Source of the DNA: Microvirgula aerodenitrificans DSM 15089
Lineage (GTDB): Bacteria > Pseudomonadota > Gammaproteobacteria > Burkholderiales > Aquaspirillaceae
Assembly (NCBI RefSeq): GCF_000620105.1
Contig: NZ_JHVK01000002.1
Location: 310,001-374,000 of the forward strand
Reading direction: 5' to 3'
DNA: 64,000 bases
Position 1 is the first letter of the stretch, and each line of letters starts with the position of its first letter. The translations under genes and the position numbers were made by a program. Below are positions 41,773-51,437 of the stretch, piece by piece. A model generated the notes under the pieces. That model was not told where the DNA came from and did no database searches. It worked only from the letters and a program-made list of their open reading frames with translations.

Positions 41773-43806
41773 TCAGGCAGTTGCCGTCATGCCGTTGTGG
41801 CGCAGCAGCGCATCCAGCGCCGGTTCGCGACCGCGGAAGGCCTTGAACGACACCATGGCCGGCCGCGAGCCGCCAACGGCCAGAATCTCGCGCCAGAATG
41901 CCGCGCCGGTTTCCGCATTGGCGCCGCCGTGTTCCTCGAACGCCGCGTAGGCATCGGCCGACAGCACTTCCGCCCACTTGTAGCTGTAGTAACCCGCCGC
42001 ATAGCCGCCGGCAAAGATATGGCTGAAGCTGTTGACGAAGCGGTTGTACACCGGCGGGAAGTTCACCGCCACTTCGCGCCGGACCTCGTCGAGCAGCGCA
42101 CGCCAGTCGCCACCGACCGGGTCGAAATCACTGTGCAGCAGCATGTCGAACAGCGCGAACTCGATCTGGCGCACGGTGATCATCCCGCTCTGGAAGTTCT
42201 TCGCCGCCAGCATCTTGTCGAACAGCACGCGCGGCAGCGGCGCACCGGTCTCGACATGGGCGCTCATGCCGGACACCACATCCCATTCCCAGCAGAAGTT
42301 TTCCATGAACTGGCTCGGCAGCTCGACCGCATCCCACTCGACGCCGGAAATGCCGGCCACGCCCGGCACGTCGACCTGGGTCAGCAGGTGGTGCAGGCCA
42401 TGCCCGAATTCATGGAACAGCGTGATCACTTCGTCATGAGTGAAAGTTGCCGGCTTGCCGGCCACCGGGGCGGAGAAGTTGCAGGTCAGGTAGGCGACCG
42501 GCGTGGTCAGCGTCGCGCCCTTGCGGCGACGGCCGCGCGCATCGTCCATCCAGGCGCCGCCGCGCTTCTGTGCGCGGGCATACAGGTCGAGATAGAACTC
42601 GCCGAGCTTGCTGCCGTCCTTGCGGATCTCGAAGAAGCGCACGTCCGGATGCCAGACCTCGGCCCGGGTTTCGGCCACGTCGATGCCGTACAGGGTGCGT
42701 ACCACGCCGAACAGGCCGTCCAGCACGCGGGCTTCGGGGAAGTAGGCCTTCACTTCCTGTTCGCTGAAGGCGTAGCGTTGCACGCGCAGCTTCTCGGCCG
42801 CGAACGACACATCCCAGGCTTCCAGCGTGTCGAGGCCGAGCGTGTCGCGGGCGAACGCCTCCAGTTCCTCGCGGTCCTTGACCGCGAACGGCCTGGCGCG
42901 CGCGGCCAGATCACGCAGGAAGGTGGTGACCTGGACCGGGGTATCGGCCATCTTCGCCGCCAGCGACAGTTCGGCAAAACTGGCGAAACCGAGCATGCGG
43001 GCCTCTTCGGCACGCAGCGTCAGCATTTCGCGGATCAGCGGACCGTTGTCCCATTTTTCATCGCCGAACTCGGACGCGCGCGTCACATAGGCACGATACA
43101 GTGTCTCGCGCAGTGCCCGATTTTCGCCATACTGCAGCAGCGGGTAGTAGAACGGAAACTGCAGCGTGATCTTGTAGCCGGCCTTGCCGTCGTTCTCGGC
43201 CGCCTCGCGGTACATGGCCTTGACGTCATCGGGCACGCCGACAATTTCGCTCTCTTCGGCGTAGTAGGCAAAAGCGTCGGTGGCGTCGAGCAGGTTCTGC
43301 TCGAAGCGGGCGTCGAGGTCGGACAGCTTGAGCTGGATTTCGGTAAAGCGCGGCTTCTGCGCTTCCGGCAACTCGGCGCCGGACAGGCGGAAGTCACGCA
43401 GTTCGTTTTCCAGCACCTTGTGCCGCGCCGGGCTCAGCTTTGCATACTCCGGCGAGGCCACGAGGGCCTTGAACTTGTCGAACAGTGCCAGGTTCTGCCC
43501 GAGTTCGGTGAAGAACGCCGAAATTTTCGGCAGGTTTTCGTTGTAGGCTTCACGCAGCGGCGGCGTATTGACCACCGACTGCAGGTGCGACACCGGCCCC
43601 CATACCCGGCCGATGCGCTCGGTCGCGTCGTTCAGCGGTTCGACAAAGGTGTCCCAGCCCGGCGTCGACGTCCCGGCGGTCAGCGACGCCACCACCGCGC
43701 GGGCATCGGCCAGCACCTGCTCGACGGCAGGGGTCACGTGTTCGGGGAGAATGGCGGCGAACGGCGGCAGGTTCGGGTAGTCGATCAGCGGGTTGGGTGC
43801 GGTCAT
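41773..43806 (-). CDS. prlC: Oligopeptidase A (M3 metallopeptidase)
   Basis: A 677-aa cytoplasmic zinc peptidase that clears signal peptides and short peptides. The zinc site HEFGHGLHHLL is near residue 464, with the third ligand in GISGVEWDAVELPSQ. Length and N-terminus (NPLIDYPNLPPFAAILPEHVTPAV) fit OpdA/PrlC. AGGAAG precedes the ATG. It is divergent from the carbonic-anhydrase-like gene. Confidence 0.96.
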   Translation of the reverse strand: MTAPNPLIDYPNLPPFAAILPEHVTPAVEQVLADARAVVASLTAGTSTPGWDTFVEPLNDATERIGRVWGPVSHLQSVVNTPPLREAYNENLPKISAFFTELGQNLALFDKFKALVASPEYAKLSPARHKVLENELRDFRLSGAELPEAQKPRFTEIQLKLSDLDARFEQNLLDATDAFAYYAEESEIVGVPDDVKAMYREAAENDGKAGYKITLQFPFYYPLLQYGENRALRETLYRAYVTRASEFGDEKWDNGPLIREMLTLRAEEARMLGFASFAELSLAAKMADTPVQVTTFLRDLAARARPFAVKDREELEAFARDTLGLDTLEAWDVSFAAEKLRVQRYAFSEQEVKAYFPEARVLDGLFGVVRTLYGIDVAETRAEVWHPDVRFFEIRKDGSKLGEFYLDLYARAQKRGGAWMDDARGRRRKGATLTTPVAYLTCNFSAPVAGKPATFTHDEVITLFHEFGHGLHHLLTQVDVPGVAGISGVEWDAVELPSQFMENFCWEWDVVSGMSAHVETGAPLPRVLFDKMLAAKNFQSGMITVRQIEFALFDMLLHSDFDPVGGDWRALLDEVRREVAVNFPPVYNRFVNSFSHIFAGGYAAGYYSYKWAEVLSADAYAAFEEHGGANAETGAAFWREILAVGGSRPAMVSFKAFRGREPALDALLRHNGMTATA

Positions 43807-43898
43807 GGCGGCTTCCTGGCGACGGCGGCATGGCTTTTTTGCCGCGTCACGGTCAACATTGAGAATGATTCACTTCAGATTAGGCAAATGGGGTCCGC

Positions 43899-44444
43899 AT
43901 GGAGAAACGCAATATCCGCCGCTTTGACGGCATCACGCCCACCGTTCCCGATAGCTGTTTCGTCGACGACACCGCGCTGGTAATCGGCGACTGCGTGCTC
44001 GGCGAGGACAGTTCGGTCTGGCCGATGGCGGTCGTGCGCGCCGACGTCAACGCGGTGCGCATCGGCAAGCGCAGCAATATCCAGGATTTCGCCATGCTGC
44101 ACGAAAGCCACCGTCGCCCGCCGGAAGACCCGGAAGGCGCACCGCTGGTGATCGGCGACGACGTCACCGTCGGCCATCATGCGACGCTGCACGGCTGCAC
44201 GGTCGGCAATCGGGTGCTGATCGGCATCGGCAGCGTGGTGCTGGACCGCGCCATCATCGAGGATGACGTGATCGTCGGCGCCGGCAGCCTGGTGCCGCCG
44301 CGCAAGCGCCTGCTGTCCGGCGGCCTGTACGTCGGCAGCCCGGTCAAGCGCCTGCGCGACCTGACCGACGAGGATCGCGCCTTCCTGCCGTATTCCGCCG
44401 CCCACTATGTCCGCCTTGCGGCCAAACACCGCTCGGGGGAGTAA
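43899..44444 (+). CDS. Gamma-class carbonic anhydrase-like hexapeptide protein (YrdA family)
   Basis: A 181-aa left-handed beta-helix protein of the YrdA/CaiE family. Possible zinc ligands are the His in FAMLHES and the pair in VTVGHHATLHGC. Residues RADVNAVRIGKRSNIQD match the family. Relatives may be carbonic anhydrases or have unknown activity. GGGG precedes the ATG. It is followed four bases later by a SirB2-type gene, so the two are co-transcribed. An imperfect Fur-like box lies just upstream. Confidence 0.9.
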   Translation: MEKRNIRRFDGITPTVPDSCFVDDTALVIGDCVLGEDSSVWPMAVVRADVNAVRIGKRSNIQDFAMLHESHRRPPEDPEGAPLVIGDDVTVGHHATLHGCTVGNRVLIGIGSVVLDRAIIEDDVIVGAGSLVPPRKRLLSGGLYVGSPVKRLRDLTDEDRAFLPYSAAHYVRLAAKHRSGE

Positions 44445-44447
44445 GCG

Positions 44448-44828
44448 ATGGACTACCTGGCACTGAAACACGCGCACGCCGGACTCGGTTACCTGACCGC
44501 GCTGTCGTTCTTCATTCGCGGCCTGCTGATGCTGGCGGGCTCGCCATGGCGCAGTTCGCGCCTCGCCCGCATTGCGCCGCATGTCATCGACACCTTCCTG
44601 CTGGTGTTCGGCGTGATGCTGGCCTGGCAGGCGCAGTACAACCCGCTGGAACAGCCGTGGCTGATGGCCAAGATCGTGCTGCTGGTCGTCTATGTGCTGC
44701 TCGGGGTCTGGGCGCTGCGCCGCGGCCCGACCCGGTCGCAGCGCAGCATCGCCTTCGTGCTCGGCCTGTTCGTGGTGATGTGGATCATCGCCATCGCCAA
44801 GACCAAGATGGTATTGCCGTTCTTCTGA
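44448..44828 (+). CDS. SirB2-family membrane protein
   Basis: A 126-aa inner-membrane protein with four hydrophobic helices (about 10-30, 45-63, 72-90 and 102-122). The KHAHAGLGYLTALSFFIRG start and VLLVVYVLLGVWALRRG segment match SirB2 proteins, named for an effect on SirA-dependent virulence gene control in Salmonella but with no known biochemical activity. GGAG precedes the ATG. It ends 16 bases before the convergent chemoreceptor gene. Confidence 0.85.
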   Translation: MDYLALKHAHAGLGYLTALSFFIRGLLMLAGSPWRSSRLARIAPHVIDTFLLVFGVMLAWQAQYNPLEQPWLMAKIVLLVVYVLLGVWALRRGPTRSQRSIAFVLGLFVVMWIIAIAKTKMVLPFF

Positions 44829-44844
44829 CCCGGCGCGCCCCGGC

Positions 44845-46995
44845 CTAGCGGCCGGCGGCGCTGACCCGGAAACGGCCGGCCAGCAGTGCCAGCCAGCCGA
44901 TGGTGTGCCGCGTCTGCGCGGCACTGACCGTCAGGCTGTACTGGGCCTTCTGCATCGAACCGGCCACGGTGCCGATCATGCCGGTCTCGCCGGCATGGGC
45001 GCGTCCGGATTCGGTCAGCTGGTCTATGGTCGACAGCAGCGTGCCGACAATCTGCCGGACCTCGGCATTCTCCCCTGCCGAGGCTTCAGCCAGCGCCAGC
45101 CCCTCCTCCAGGTTTTCCATGCCGACCTGCATGGTATCGACCGCATTCTGCGCCTGTCCCTGCACCCGCTCGATCATGCTGCCGATCTCGTGGGTCGACT
45201 GGCTGGTCCGTTCGGCCAGCTTGCGCACCTCATCGGCGACCACGGCGAAGCCGCGCCCGGATTCGCCGGCGCGCGCCGCTTCGATGGCGGCATTCAGCGC
45301 CAGCAGATTGGTCTGATTGGCAATGCCCTGAATCAGCTCTACCACCAGGCCAATCTCGCGCGTGCTGTCGCCGAGGGCGACGATGGTTCGTGCCGATTCG
45401 CCCACGGTTTCACGGATATGCAGGGTACGTTCGCTGACGGCGGCCAGCTGCAGGCGGGCGGCCTCGCGCTGCTGCACCATCGCCGTTTCCATCTGCCCGG
45501 CATCACGGCTGGCCTCGTCCAGCGCAAGCAGTTGCTGGGCAATGCCGTCGCGGGTGCGTTCCACCGTGCTGAATACCTGCCCGGCCGCCACCACGGCGGC
45601 GGTGTTGTGCGCCTCCATGGCCCGGTTGTGGTGTTCCAGCACATGGCTGACCCGCACCACCTGGCCGATGGTGGTATCGAGATGATCAATCAGGCTGTTC
45701 ACCCACTGCGCCATCCCGCCGGTTTCGTCGGCCTTCAACCGGCTGCGGTCGATGCGCAGGGTCAGGTCGCCATCGCCCTCGGCAAGATTGCGCACCATGC
45801 CGATGGTGTCTTTCAGCCGCAGCGCCAGCGGCCGGGCAATCACCTGGCGAAAACCGATTGCGCCGAACAGCAGCAGCACGCCATGCACCAGCGCCATGCC
45901 CCAGACCGACGGCGACCACTGCGCCTGCACCGCCAGACCGATGATGGCCAGCAGCGCCTGCACCAGAATGAAGCCGCACATCAGCTGGAAGCTGATCGAA
46001 CGGTAGCGGTAGACCTCTTCCAGATCGGCCTCGCACATCATGCCCCAGCGGTCGGGCGATCCCGGCAGCTGGAACACCATGCCCTTGCCGATCACCGGGA
46101 TATGGCGGTAATCGGCATAGCCCGGATAGGCTACGAACAGGTTTTGCCCGTTGCGGATGGTCTCGCGCACCCCGGGGTGCAGCCGCCCGGTCGCCGGGTC
46201 GTTGAACACCAGCTCGAACTCGGTGTGATTACGCACCATGACGGTGCCATAGGCGGTGCGCACGCCATCTTTCAGGTTGTCGCCGCTGCTGAAAGTGCGG
46301 TCCTCGAAGCGGGAACGCGACAGCGCCGTGCCCGGCGCAATGGCAGGATCGAAGCGCGACTCGACCATGAACAGATAGTTGTCGCCCGACTCGTGGAAGA
46401 TATGCCCGGCTTCGCGCTGGATCAGGTCACCCAGCACATCGTTCGGTACCCGTGCGCACAGGCAGCCGATGCACTCGCCGTCTCGCTGGACCGGACGCAG
46501 GAACAGCAGGGTCACCTCGTCGTGAAAGCGCGACGAGCGCGGCCCCAGCGCCACGGTGTCCGCATCGCAGTACGGCCCGTACAGGAACGGGCGCCCGAGC
46601 CCCTGTTCCAGTGCCTGGGCGTTTGGCCCGCTCCGGCCAGTGCGGCCGGGCGCGCTCGACGCCAGCACGCAGTTGTCGGCACCGAGCAGAAACAGCTCCG
46701 TCACGTCGGACAGCTCGGCCAGCTGGGATGACAGGGTATCGGCACACGACGCCGGCGGCAGGCTGGCCAGACGTTCGGCCGCCCCGTCCAGGTACTGCCA
46801 CAGCTGCTCGGTCCACTGGGTCAGCAGGGCCACCCGGGTGCGCGAGAACGCATCGAAAGTGCTCTCGATGGCCGGACAGCGGTCGCGGTTCAGCCAGCAG
46901 GCATGGCGCATGGCCAGCTTGCCGGTCCGGCCGGACCACGGCAGCCAGCGCCGTTCGGACGCGCTCAGCGCCATGCGTTCACTGAATTGGCTCAT
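44845..46995 (-). CDS. Methyl-accepting chemotaxis-like protein with membrane hairpin and N-terminal sensor
   Basis: A 716-aa protein. Residues 1-330 are a sensor region with no N-terminal membrane helix and clustered cysteines (Cys33, 40, 84, 109, 143, and 175/178/180 in ECIGCLC). Two helices close together (about 333-357 and 362-384) form a membrane hairpin. A HAMP-like segment (385-440) is followed by a chemoreceptor signalling domain whose tip ([20 protein letters not shown], then [24 protein letters not shown]) is intact at about 552-597. This layout would place the sensor in the cytoplasm. It is the last gene of the CBS-PP2C/SiaB/SiaC operon, 89 bases after the SiaC-like gene, and its output may not be flagellar. 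Confidence 0.87.
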   Translation of the reverse strand: MSQFSERMALSASERRWLPWSGRTGKLAMRHACWLNRDRCPAIESTFDAFSRTRVALLTQWTEQLWQYLDGAAERLASLPPASCADTLSSQLAELSDVTELFLLGADNCVLASSAPGRTGRSGPNAQALEQGLGRPFLYGPYCDADTVALGPRSSRFHDEVTLLFLRPVQRDGECIGCLCARVPNDVLGDLIQREAGHIFHESGDNYLFMVESRFDPAIAPGTALSRSRFEDRTFSSGDNLKDGVRTAYGTVMVRNHTEFELVFNDPATGRLHPGVRETIRNGQNLFVAYPGYADYRHIPVIGKGMVFQLPGSPDRWGMMCEADLEEVYRYRSISFQLMCGFILVQALLAIIGLAVQAQWSPSVWGMALVHGVLLLFGAIGFRQVIARPLALRLKDTIGMVRNLAEGDGDLTLRIDRSRLKADETGGMAQWVNSLIDHLDTTIGQVVRVSHVLEHHNRAMEAHNTAAVVAAGQVFSTVERTRDGIAQQLLALDEASRDAGQMETAMVQQREAARLQLAAVSERTLHIRETVGESARTIVALGDSTREIGLVVELIQGIANQTNLLALNAAIEAARAGESGRGFAVVADEVRKLAERTSQSTHEIGSMIERVQGQAQNAVDTMQVGMENLEEGLALAEASAGENAEVRQIVGTLLSTIDQLTESGRAHAGETGMIGTVAGSMQKAQYSLTVSAAQTRHTIGWLALLAGRFRVSAAGR

Positions 46996-47084
46996 GGCGT
47001 TCCATCCCGTTCATGCTCGATATCGTCACACTGCTATGCAATATGCGTACCAAGAATGCCCGCGGGTGAACCGCCCGGCCGGGG

Positions 47085-47468
47085 TCAGACGATCTCGACC
47101 AGCCGCAATTCCAGCGCGTTGAAGTCGTCGGCCAGCTCATTGCCGAACTCGACGATGGTGTCGTCTTCCGGATCATGGTGCCAGTTCAGTGACACGTCGT
47201 TGCCAGCCAGCGCTGCCTGGTTCAGGTGGTCGAACAGGCTGAACAGCAGCTTGGTGCTGGAGCTGTTGAAATAGGCCAGCGCGACATCGACGGTAATGCG
47301 CGTTTCCTGCAACTGGCCGATGTACTGCACCACGGCGTCGATCAGCGGCTGGTAGAACAAGGCGGCGTTTTCCGGATACGACTCGCCGCGCAGCGACAGA
47401 CGATGGGTGGAGAAGTCGAAATCGACTTGCGGCGTATAGGCCGTGGCCGGCAGATGGATGGCTTTCAT
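47085..47468 (-). CDS. SiaC-like DUF1987 protein
   Basis: A 127-aa protein of the DUF1987/SiaC family, which acts as a phospho-switched partner similar to anti-anti-sigma factors. The conserved FNSSSTKLL segment contains the likely phosphorylated residue, Thr72. In Pseudomonas aeruginosa SiaC is phosphorylated by SiaB and dephosphorylated by SiaA, and its unmodified form activates the diguanylate cyclase SiaD. Start at 47468 follows TGAGG, just after the SiaB-like stop codon. Confidence 0.85.
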   Translation of the reverse strand: MKAIHLPATAYTPQVDFDFSTHRLSLRGESYPENAALFYQPLIDAVVQYIGQLQETRITVDVALAYFNSSSTKLLFSLFDHLNQAALAGNDVSLNWHHDPEDDTIVEFGNELADDFNALELRLVEIV

Positions 47469-47476
47469 GGGCAACC

Positions 47477-48064
47477 TCAAATGATGGCTTGCAGGTAAAA
47501 CATCACATGGCCGGGATGCGCCGGGCTGGCGGCAAACCGGTACTCGATGGGTTCGGCGGCATCGCGGGCGACGGTCAGGAAGCCCAGCCCCGCGCCCTTG
47601 CTGGTCGCTTCGTTTTCCGCGCGCAGCGCCTGGCGGTACTGCGCGCGGATTTCCTCGCTGCTCATGCGTCGCAGCGGTTCCAGCCGCGCGGTCAGCCTCG
47701 GCACTTCCAGTGCATCCATCAGGTTGCCGCAGACGATCACGTGCTGGCCGTCACGTTCGCCGACATACAGCGCCCCGTCGCGCAGCTCGTGATCGCGCTG
47801 GTCAGGGCTGCCGACGCAGGCGGCCGAGTAGTGGACGATGTTCTGCGCCATCTCGATGAAGCTGGAGAACAGCTTGCGCTGGCGCACGCCGGCCGCGCCC
47901 TGCACCGTCAGCCGGGCGCGCAGTGCATCGGCCATCGCGGCGATAACCGGCTGGGAAAAGGTACCGTTGTAGAAGAACACCACCTGGTGCTCGGCGGCGA
48001 GCTCACGGAAACGGGCAAAATGCTGCAGCATGATCAGTCCGTAGTGGGAAGGGGACGGCGCCAT
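47477..48064 (-). CDS. SiaB-like protein kinase
   Basis: A 195-aa protein of the SiaB family with a GHKL-type ATP-binding fold. The N-box is FIEMAQNIVHYS and the G-box GAGLGFLTVARDA. In SiaABC systems it phosphorylates SiaC. The ATG overlaps the stop of the phosphatase gene (TGATG), showing coupled translation. Confidence 0.82.
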   Translation of the reverse strand: MAPSPSHYGLIMLQHFARFRELAAEHQVVFFYNGTFSQPVIAAMADALRARLTVQGAAGVRQRKLFSSFIEMAQNIVHYSAACVGSPDQRDHELRDGALYVGERDGQHVIVCGNLMDALEVPRLTARLEPLRRMSSEEIRAQYRQALRAENEATSKGAGLGFLTVARDAAEPIEYRFAASPAHPGHVMFYLQAII

Positions 48065-49281
48065 CAGGGCAGCCGGAAACCGAAGACGGTCACGTCGTCG
48101 CGGCGGGGCTCGCTGCCCTGCCAGCGGTCGAAGGTCTCGAGCAATTCCGCCTGCTGGGCCGGCAGCGGCTGATCGCGGCAGCGCAGCAGGGTTTCGCGCA
48201 GCCGGCGCTTGCCGAAGGCGATGCGCTTGCTGCCGCCGATCTGGTCGATCAGCCCGTCGGTACTCACATAGACCGTCGTGCCCGGCGCCAGCGTCACTTC
48301 GCGGTTGTCCCAGCAGTAATCGTCCGGCGTGGCCACATAGCCGACCCCCATCCGGTTGCCGTCCAGCACCTCGAACGCATCCGAGCCCGGCGTCAGCAGG
48401 AATACCGGCGTCTTGGCGCCGGCAAAGGTCATGCGCCGGGTCTGGCTGTCGACGAACAGGAACGCCGTGTCCATGCCGTCATCCGACTGCTGGCTGTCGG
48501 CGGCGGCGACCTCGTCCGCCTGCTGGCCCAGCGAGGCCTTGACCATGCGGTTGATCTCGCCCAGCAGCCCGGCCGGATCGCGCAGATCGGCGTGGCGCAG
48601 CACCTGGTTCAGCGCACTGGCCATGATCAGGGTCATGAACGCACCGGGCACGCCATGACCGGTGCAGTCGATCACGGCGGCAAAGAAGCCTTCCGGACGA
48701 CGCACGAAGTAGTAGTAGTCGCCACCGACCACATCGCGCGGCGCCCAGTGCATGAAGTAGTCGTCCAGCGTCGCCGCCATGTCGCGGCGCGAATGGCGCA
48801 GGAACGACTGCTGGATCACGCTGGCGTAGTGGATCGACTCCATCACCTGGCGGTTCTTTTCCGCGGTCAGGTCGGTCATGGCACGCATCAGGTCGACGCC
48901 AAGCCCGACCCCGGCATAGCGGTCGTGGTCGGTGACGATAAAGCCGTCATTCAGGGTCTTGTCGCCATTGGCCAGCGCCAGGTACGACAGGTCGGTCAGC
49001 GGCGTGTCGTGCGCTACCACCAGCGGTGTGTTGTCCATGAAGGCAATGCAGCTCTTGCGGCCGAAAATCTCGCGATGGAACGGTCGCGCCAGGTGGTTCA
49101 TGAACTGGTTGCGGTTGATCAGGCCGATCGGGCGGTCATTCTCGACCACCGGCAGGCCGCTCAGGTGCGGATGGCGGGTAAAGATCGACAGGATGTCGTC
49201 GTTGGTCTGGCCCGGGGTGGCGGCCGGCGCCACCGACATCAGGGCAGCAGCGGTCTGGCGGTTGGCAGGGGTCTGGCGCAT
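48064..49281 (-). CDS. CBS-domain PP2C/SpoIIE-type phosphatase (SiaA-like)
   Basis: A 405-aa protein. Residues about 10-160 hold a CBS pair (ILSIFTRHPHLSGLPVVEND), which often binds adenine nucleotides. Residues about 195-405 are a SpoIIE-type PP2C phosphatase with metal motifs DVVGGDYYYF, DCTGHGVPGAFM, DGMDTAFLFVD and YVSTDGLIDQIGG. In the partner-switch it would dephosphorylate the SiaC-like protein. Unlike P. aeruginosa SiaA, it has no membrane helices. The start is uncertain: I chose the ATG at 49281 although no good ribosome binding site is seen; a GTG lies 12 bases upstream. Confidence 0.82.
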   Translation of the reverse strand: MRQTPANRQTAAALMSVAPAATPGQTNDDILSIFTRHPHLSGLPVVENDRPIGLINRNQFMNHLARPFHREIFGRKSCIAFMDNTPLVVAHDTPLTDLSYLALANGDKTLNDGFIVTDHDRYAGVGLGVDLMRAMTDLTAEKNRQVMESIHYASVIQQSFLRHSRRDMAATLDDYFMHWAPRDVVGGDYYYFVRRPEGFFAAVIDCTGHGVPGAFMTLIMASALNQVLRHADLRDPAGLLGEINRMVKASLGQQADEVAAADSQQSDDGMDTAFLFVDSQTRRMTFAGAKTPVFLLTPGSDAFEVLDGNRMGVGYVATPDDYCWDNREVTLAPGTTVYVSTDGLIDQIGGSKRIAFGKRRLRETLLRCRDQPLPAQQAELLETFDRWQGSEPRRDDVTVFGFRLP

Positions 49282-49408
49282 GGCTAGGTTCACTGCGGCA
49301 ATGGGATGGACAGGATGGTAGGCAGCGCGTGTTAAATCGCCTTGTCCGTTCAATGACAGGCAGATGAACAGATTCGCGGCAGATACGACATCCGCAAGCC
49401 TGTTGGAA

Positions 49409-49422
49409 TTGATGTGACTCAA
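49409..49422 (+). promoter_or_regulatory. FNR/ANR-type box upstream of ubiUVT
   Basis: TTGAT-GTGA-CTCAA matches the FNR consensus TTGAT-N4-ATCAA at nine of ten positions. Its centre is about 41.5 bases before the start predicted from an extended -10 (TGC-TACGCT, 49445-49450), the class II activator position. It fits genes for oxygen-independent ubiquinone synthesis. Confidence 0.65.
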
Positions 49423-49490
49423 TGGCCCGGCGGGCCGCCTTTGCTACGCTCATTCCCATTTGCCCGCCCGGACGCCAGAACATCCCGCTT

Positions 49491-50498
49491 ATGCGCAAAA
49501 AACCCGAACTCGTCTGCCCTGCAGGCAGTCTGCCGGCCCTGAAGGCCGCGATCGATCATGGCGCGGATACCGTGTACATGGGCCTGAAGAACAACACCAA
49601 CGCGCGCAATTTCGCCGGTCTGAACTTTGACGACAAGTCGGCGCGCGACGGCATCGCCTATGCCCATGCGCGACAGCGCAAGGTGCTGATGGCCATCAAT
49701 ACCTATGCCCAGGCCGGAGAAATGGCCAAGTGGCACCGCGCCATCGACGAAGCGGCCGAACTCGGCATCGACGCCATCATCGTCGCCGACCTCGGCCTGC
49801 TCGACTATGCCTCGCGCCGTCATCCCGAACTGCGCCTGCACTTGTCGGTGCAGGGCTCGGCCACCAATTACGAGGCGATCAACCTTGCCCGCGAGCTGTA
49901 CAACGTCCAGCGTGCGGTGCTGCCGCGCGTGCTGACGCTCGACCAGGTGCGCCACGTGATCGACCATACCGAGGTCGAGATCGAAGTATTCGGCTTCGGC
50001 AGCCTGTGCGTGATGGTCGAGGGCCGCTGCCTGCTGTCCAGCTATGCGACCGGCGAATCGCCGAACACCCACGGCGTGTGCTCGCCGGCCAAGTTCGTCA
50101 AATGGGAACGGACCGCCACCGGTACCGAAGCGCGTCTCAACGGCATCCTGATCGACCGCTACGGCAAGGACGAGGCCGCCGGCTATCCGACCCTGTGCAA
50201 GGGCCGCTTCGACGTCAACGACGAAACCTATTACGCCCTGGAAGAGCCGACCAGTCTGAACGTGCTGGAGATGCTGCCGCAGATCATGTCGATCGGCGTG
50301 TCGGCGATCAAGGTCGAGGGCCGCCAGCGCAGCCCGGCCTACGCGGCACAGGTGACCCGCGTGCTGCGCACCGCCATCGACGCCGCCTGGCAGGACGACT
50401 CGCGCTTCGTCGTGCGACCGGCGTGGCAGACGGAGCTCGGCAAGCTGTCCGAAGGCCAGCAGCAGACGCTGGGCGCCTACAACCGCCCATGGAAATAA
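49491..50498 (+). CDS. ubiU: UbiU, oxygen-independent ubiquinone hydroxylation (U32 family)
   Basis: A 335-aa U32 protein that with UbiV hydroxylates the ubiquinone ring without oxygen, using a 4Fe-4S cluster in each subunit. The four cysteines are Cys173, 180, 197 and 236, with the same spacing (7, 17, 39) as I recall for E. coli UbiU. The start at 49491 gives [13 protein letters not shown]; the ORF extends upstream without support. It is first in ubiU-ubiV-ubiT. Confidence 0.94.
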   Translation: MRKKPELVCPAGSLPALKAAIDHGADTVYMGLKNNTNARNFAGLNFDDKSARDGIAYAHARQRKVLMAINTYAQAGEMAKWHRAIDEAAELGIDAIIVADLGLLDYASRRHPELRLHLSVQGSATNYEAINLARELYNVQRAVLPRVLTLDQVRHVIDHTEVEIEVFGFGSLCVMVEGRCLLSSYATGESPNTHGVCSPAKFVKWERTATGTEARLNGILIDRYGKDEAAGYPTLCKGRFDVNDETYYALEEPTSLNVLEMLPQIMSIGVSAIKVEGRQRSPAYAAQVTRVLRTAIDAAWQDDSRFVVRPAWQTELGKLSEGQQQTLGAYNRPWK

Positions 50499-50545
50499 TC
50501 GCGGCCCCGCCGCCGCGATCTCCCCAACCGGATTCGATGCCCCCC

Positions 50546-51436
50546 ATGAAACTCTCTCTCGGCCCCCTGCTGTTCTTCTGGCCACGCGAAACGGTCATGC
50601 AGTTCTACGCCGATGTCTCGCAATGCCCCGACATCGACACCATTTACCTCGGCGAGGTGGTCTGTTCCCGCCGCCAGCAGATCCGCACCGACGACTGGCT
50701 CGGTCTGGCACGCGACCTGGCCGACGCCGGCAAGGAAGTCGTGCTGTCGGCACAGGCACTGCTGGAAAGTGAATCCGACCTCAAGCGCCAGCGCAAGTTC
50801 GTCCAGCATGGCGAGTTCGCCATCGAGGCCAATGACCTCGGCGCACTGAAACTGGCCCGCGATGCCGGCTGCCGGGTCATCGCCGGCCCGCACCTGAATA
50901 TCTACAACGAGGACACGCTGGCCCAGGTAGTCCGTCTCGGCGCCTTCCGCTGGGTGCCGCCGGTGGAAATGCCGCGCGAGCGCATCGCCGCCGTGCTGGC
51001 GACCCGGCCGGCCGGCCTTGAATGCGAGGTATTCGCCTGGGGCAAGCTGCCGCTGGCGTTCTCGGCACGCTGCTTTACCGCCCGCCACTTCAATCTGAAC
51101 AAGGATGACTGCCAGTTCCGCTGTCTGGAACACCCGGACGGCATGGAACTCGATACCCGCGAAGGCCAGGACTTCCTGACCGTCAACGGCATCCAGACCC
51201 TGTCCGGCGGCGTGATGAACCTGTGCGGCGACCTGCCCGGTCTGGCCGACGCCGGTGTCGACATCGTCCGCATCAGCCCGCAATCGCGCGATACGCTGGC
51301 GGTGGCCGCCGCGTTCCGTCAGGCCATGGCGCACGGCGCCCCGGCAGCCGGCACCGATCTGGCCGCGCTGGCGCACGCCCCGCTGGTCAACGGCTACTGG
51401 CATGGCCAGGCCGGCATCATGCAATCAGGAGCCTGA
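50546..51436 (+). CDS. ubiV: UbiV, oxygen-independent ubiquinone hydroxylation (U32 family)
   Basis: A 296-aa partner of UbiU. The cluster cysteines are Cys40, 176, 189 and 193, with the UbiV spacing of 13 and 4 in the last three. The start at 50546 ([15 protein letters not shown]) was chosen; an ATG nine bases upstream in frame is possible. It lies 47 bases after ubiU and one base before ubiT. Confidence 0.93.
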   Translation: MKLSLGPLLFFWPRETVMQFYADVSQCPDIDTIYLGEVVCSRRQQIRTDDWLGLARDLADAGKEVVLSAQALLESESDLKRQRKFVQHGEFAIEANDLGALKLARDAGCRVIAGPHLNIYNEDTLAQVVRLGAFRWVPPVEMPRERIAAVLATRPAGLECEVFAWGKLPLAFSARCFTARHFNLNKDDCQFRCLEHPDGMELDTREGQDFLTVNGIQTLSGGVMNLCGDLPGLADAGVDIVRISPQSRDTLAVAAAFRQAMAHGAPAAGTDLAALAHAPLVNGYWHGQAGIMQSGA

Positions 51437-51437
51437 G

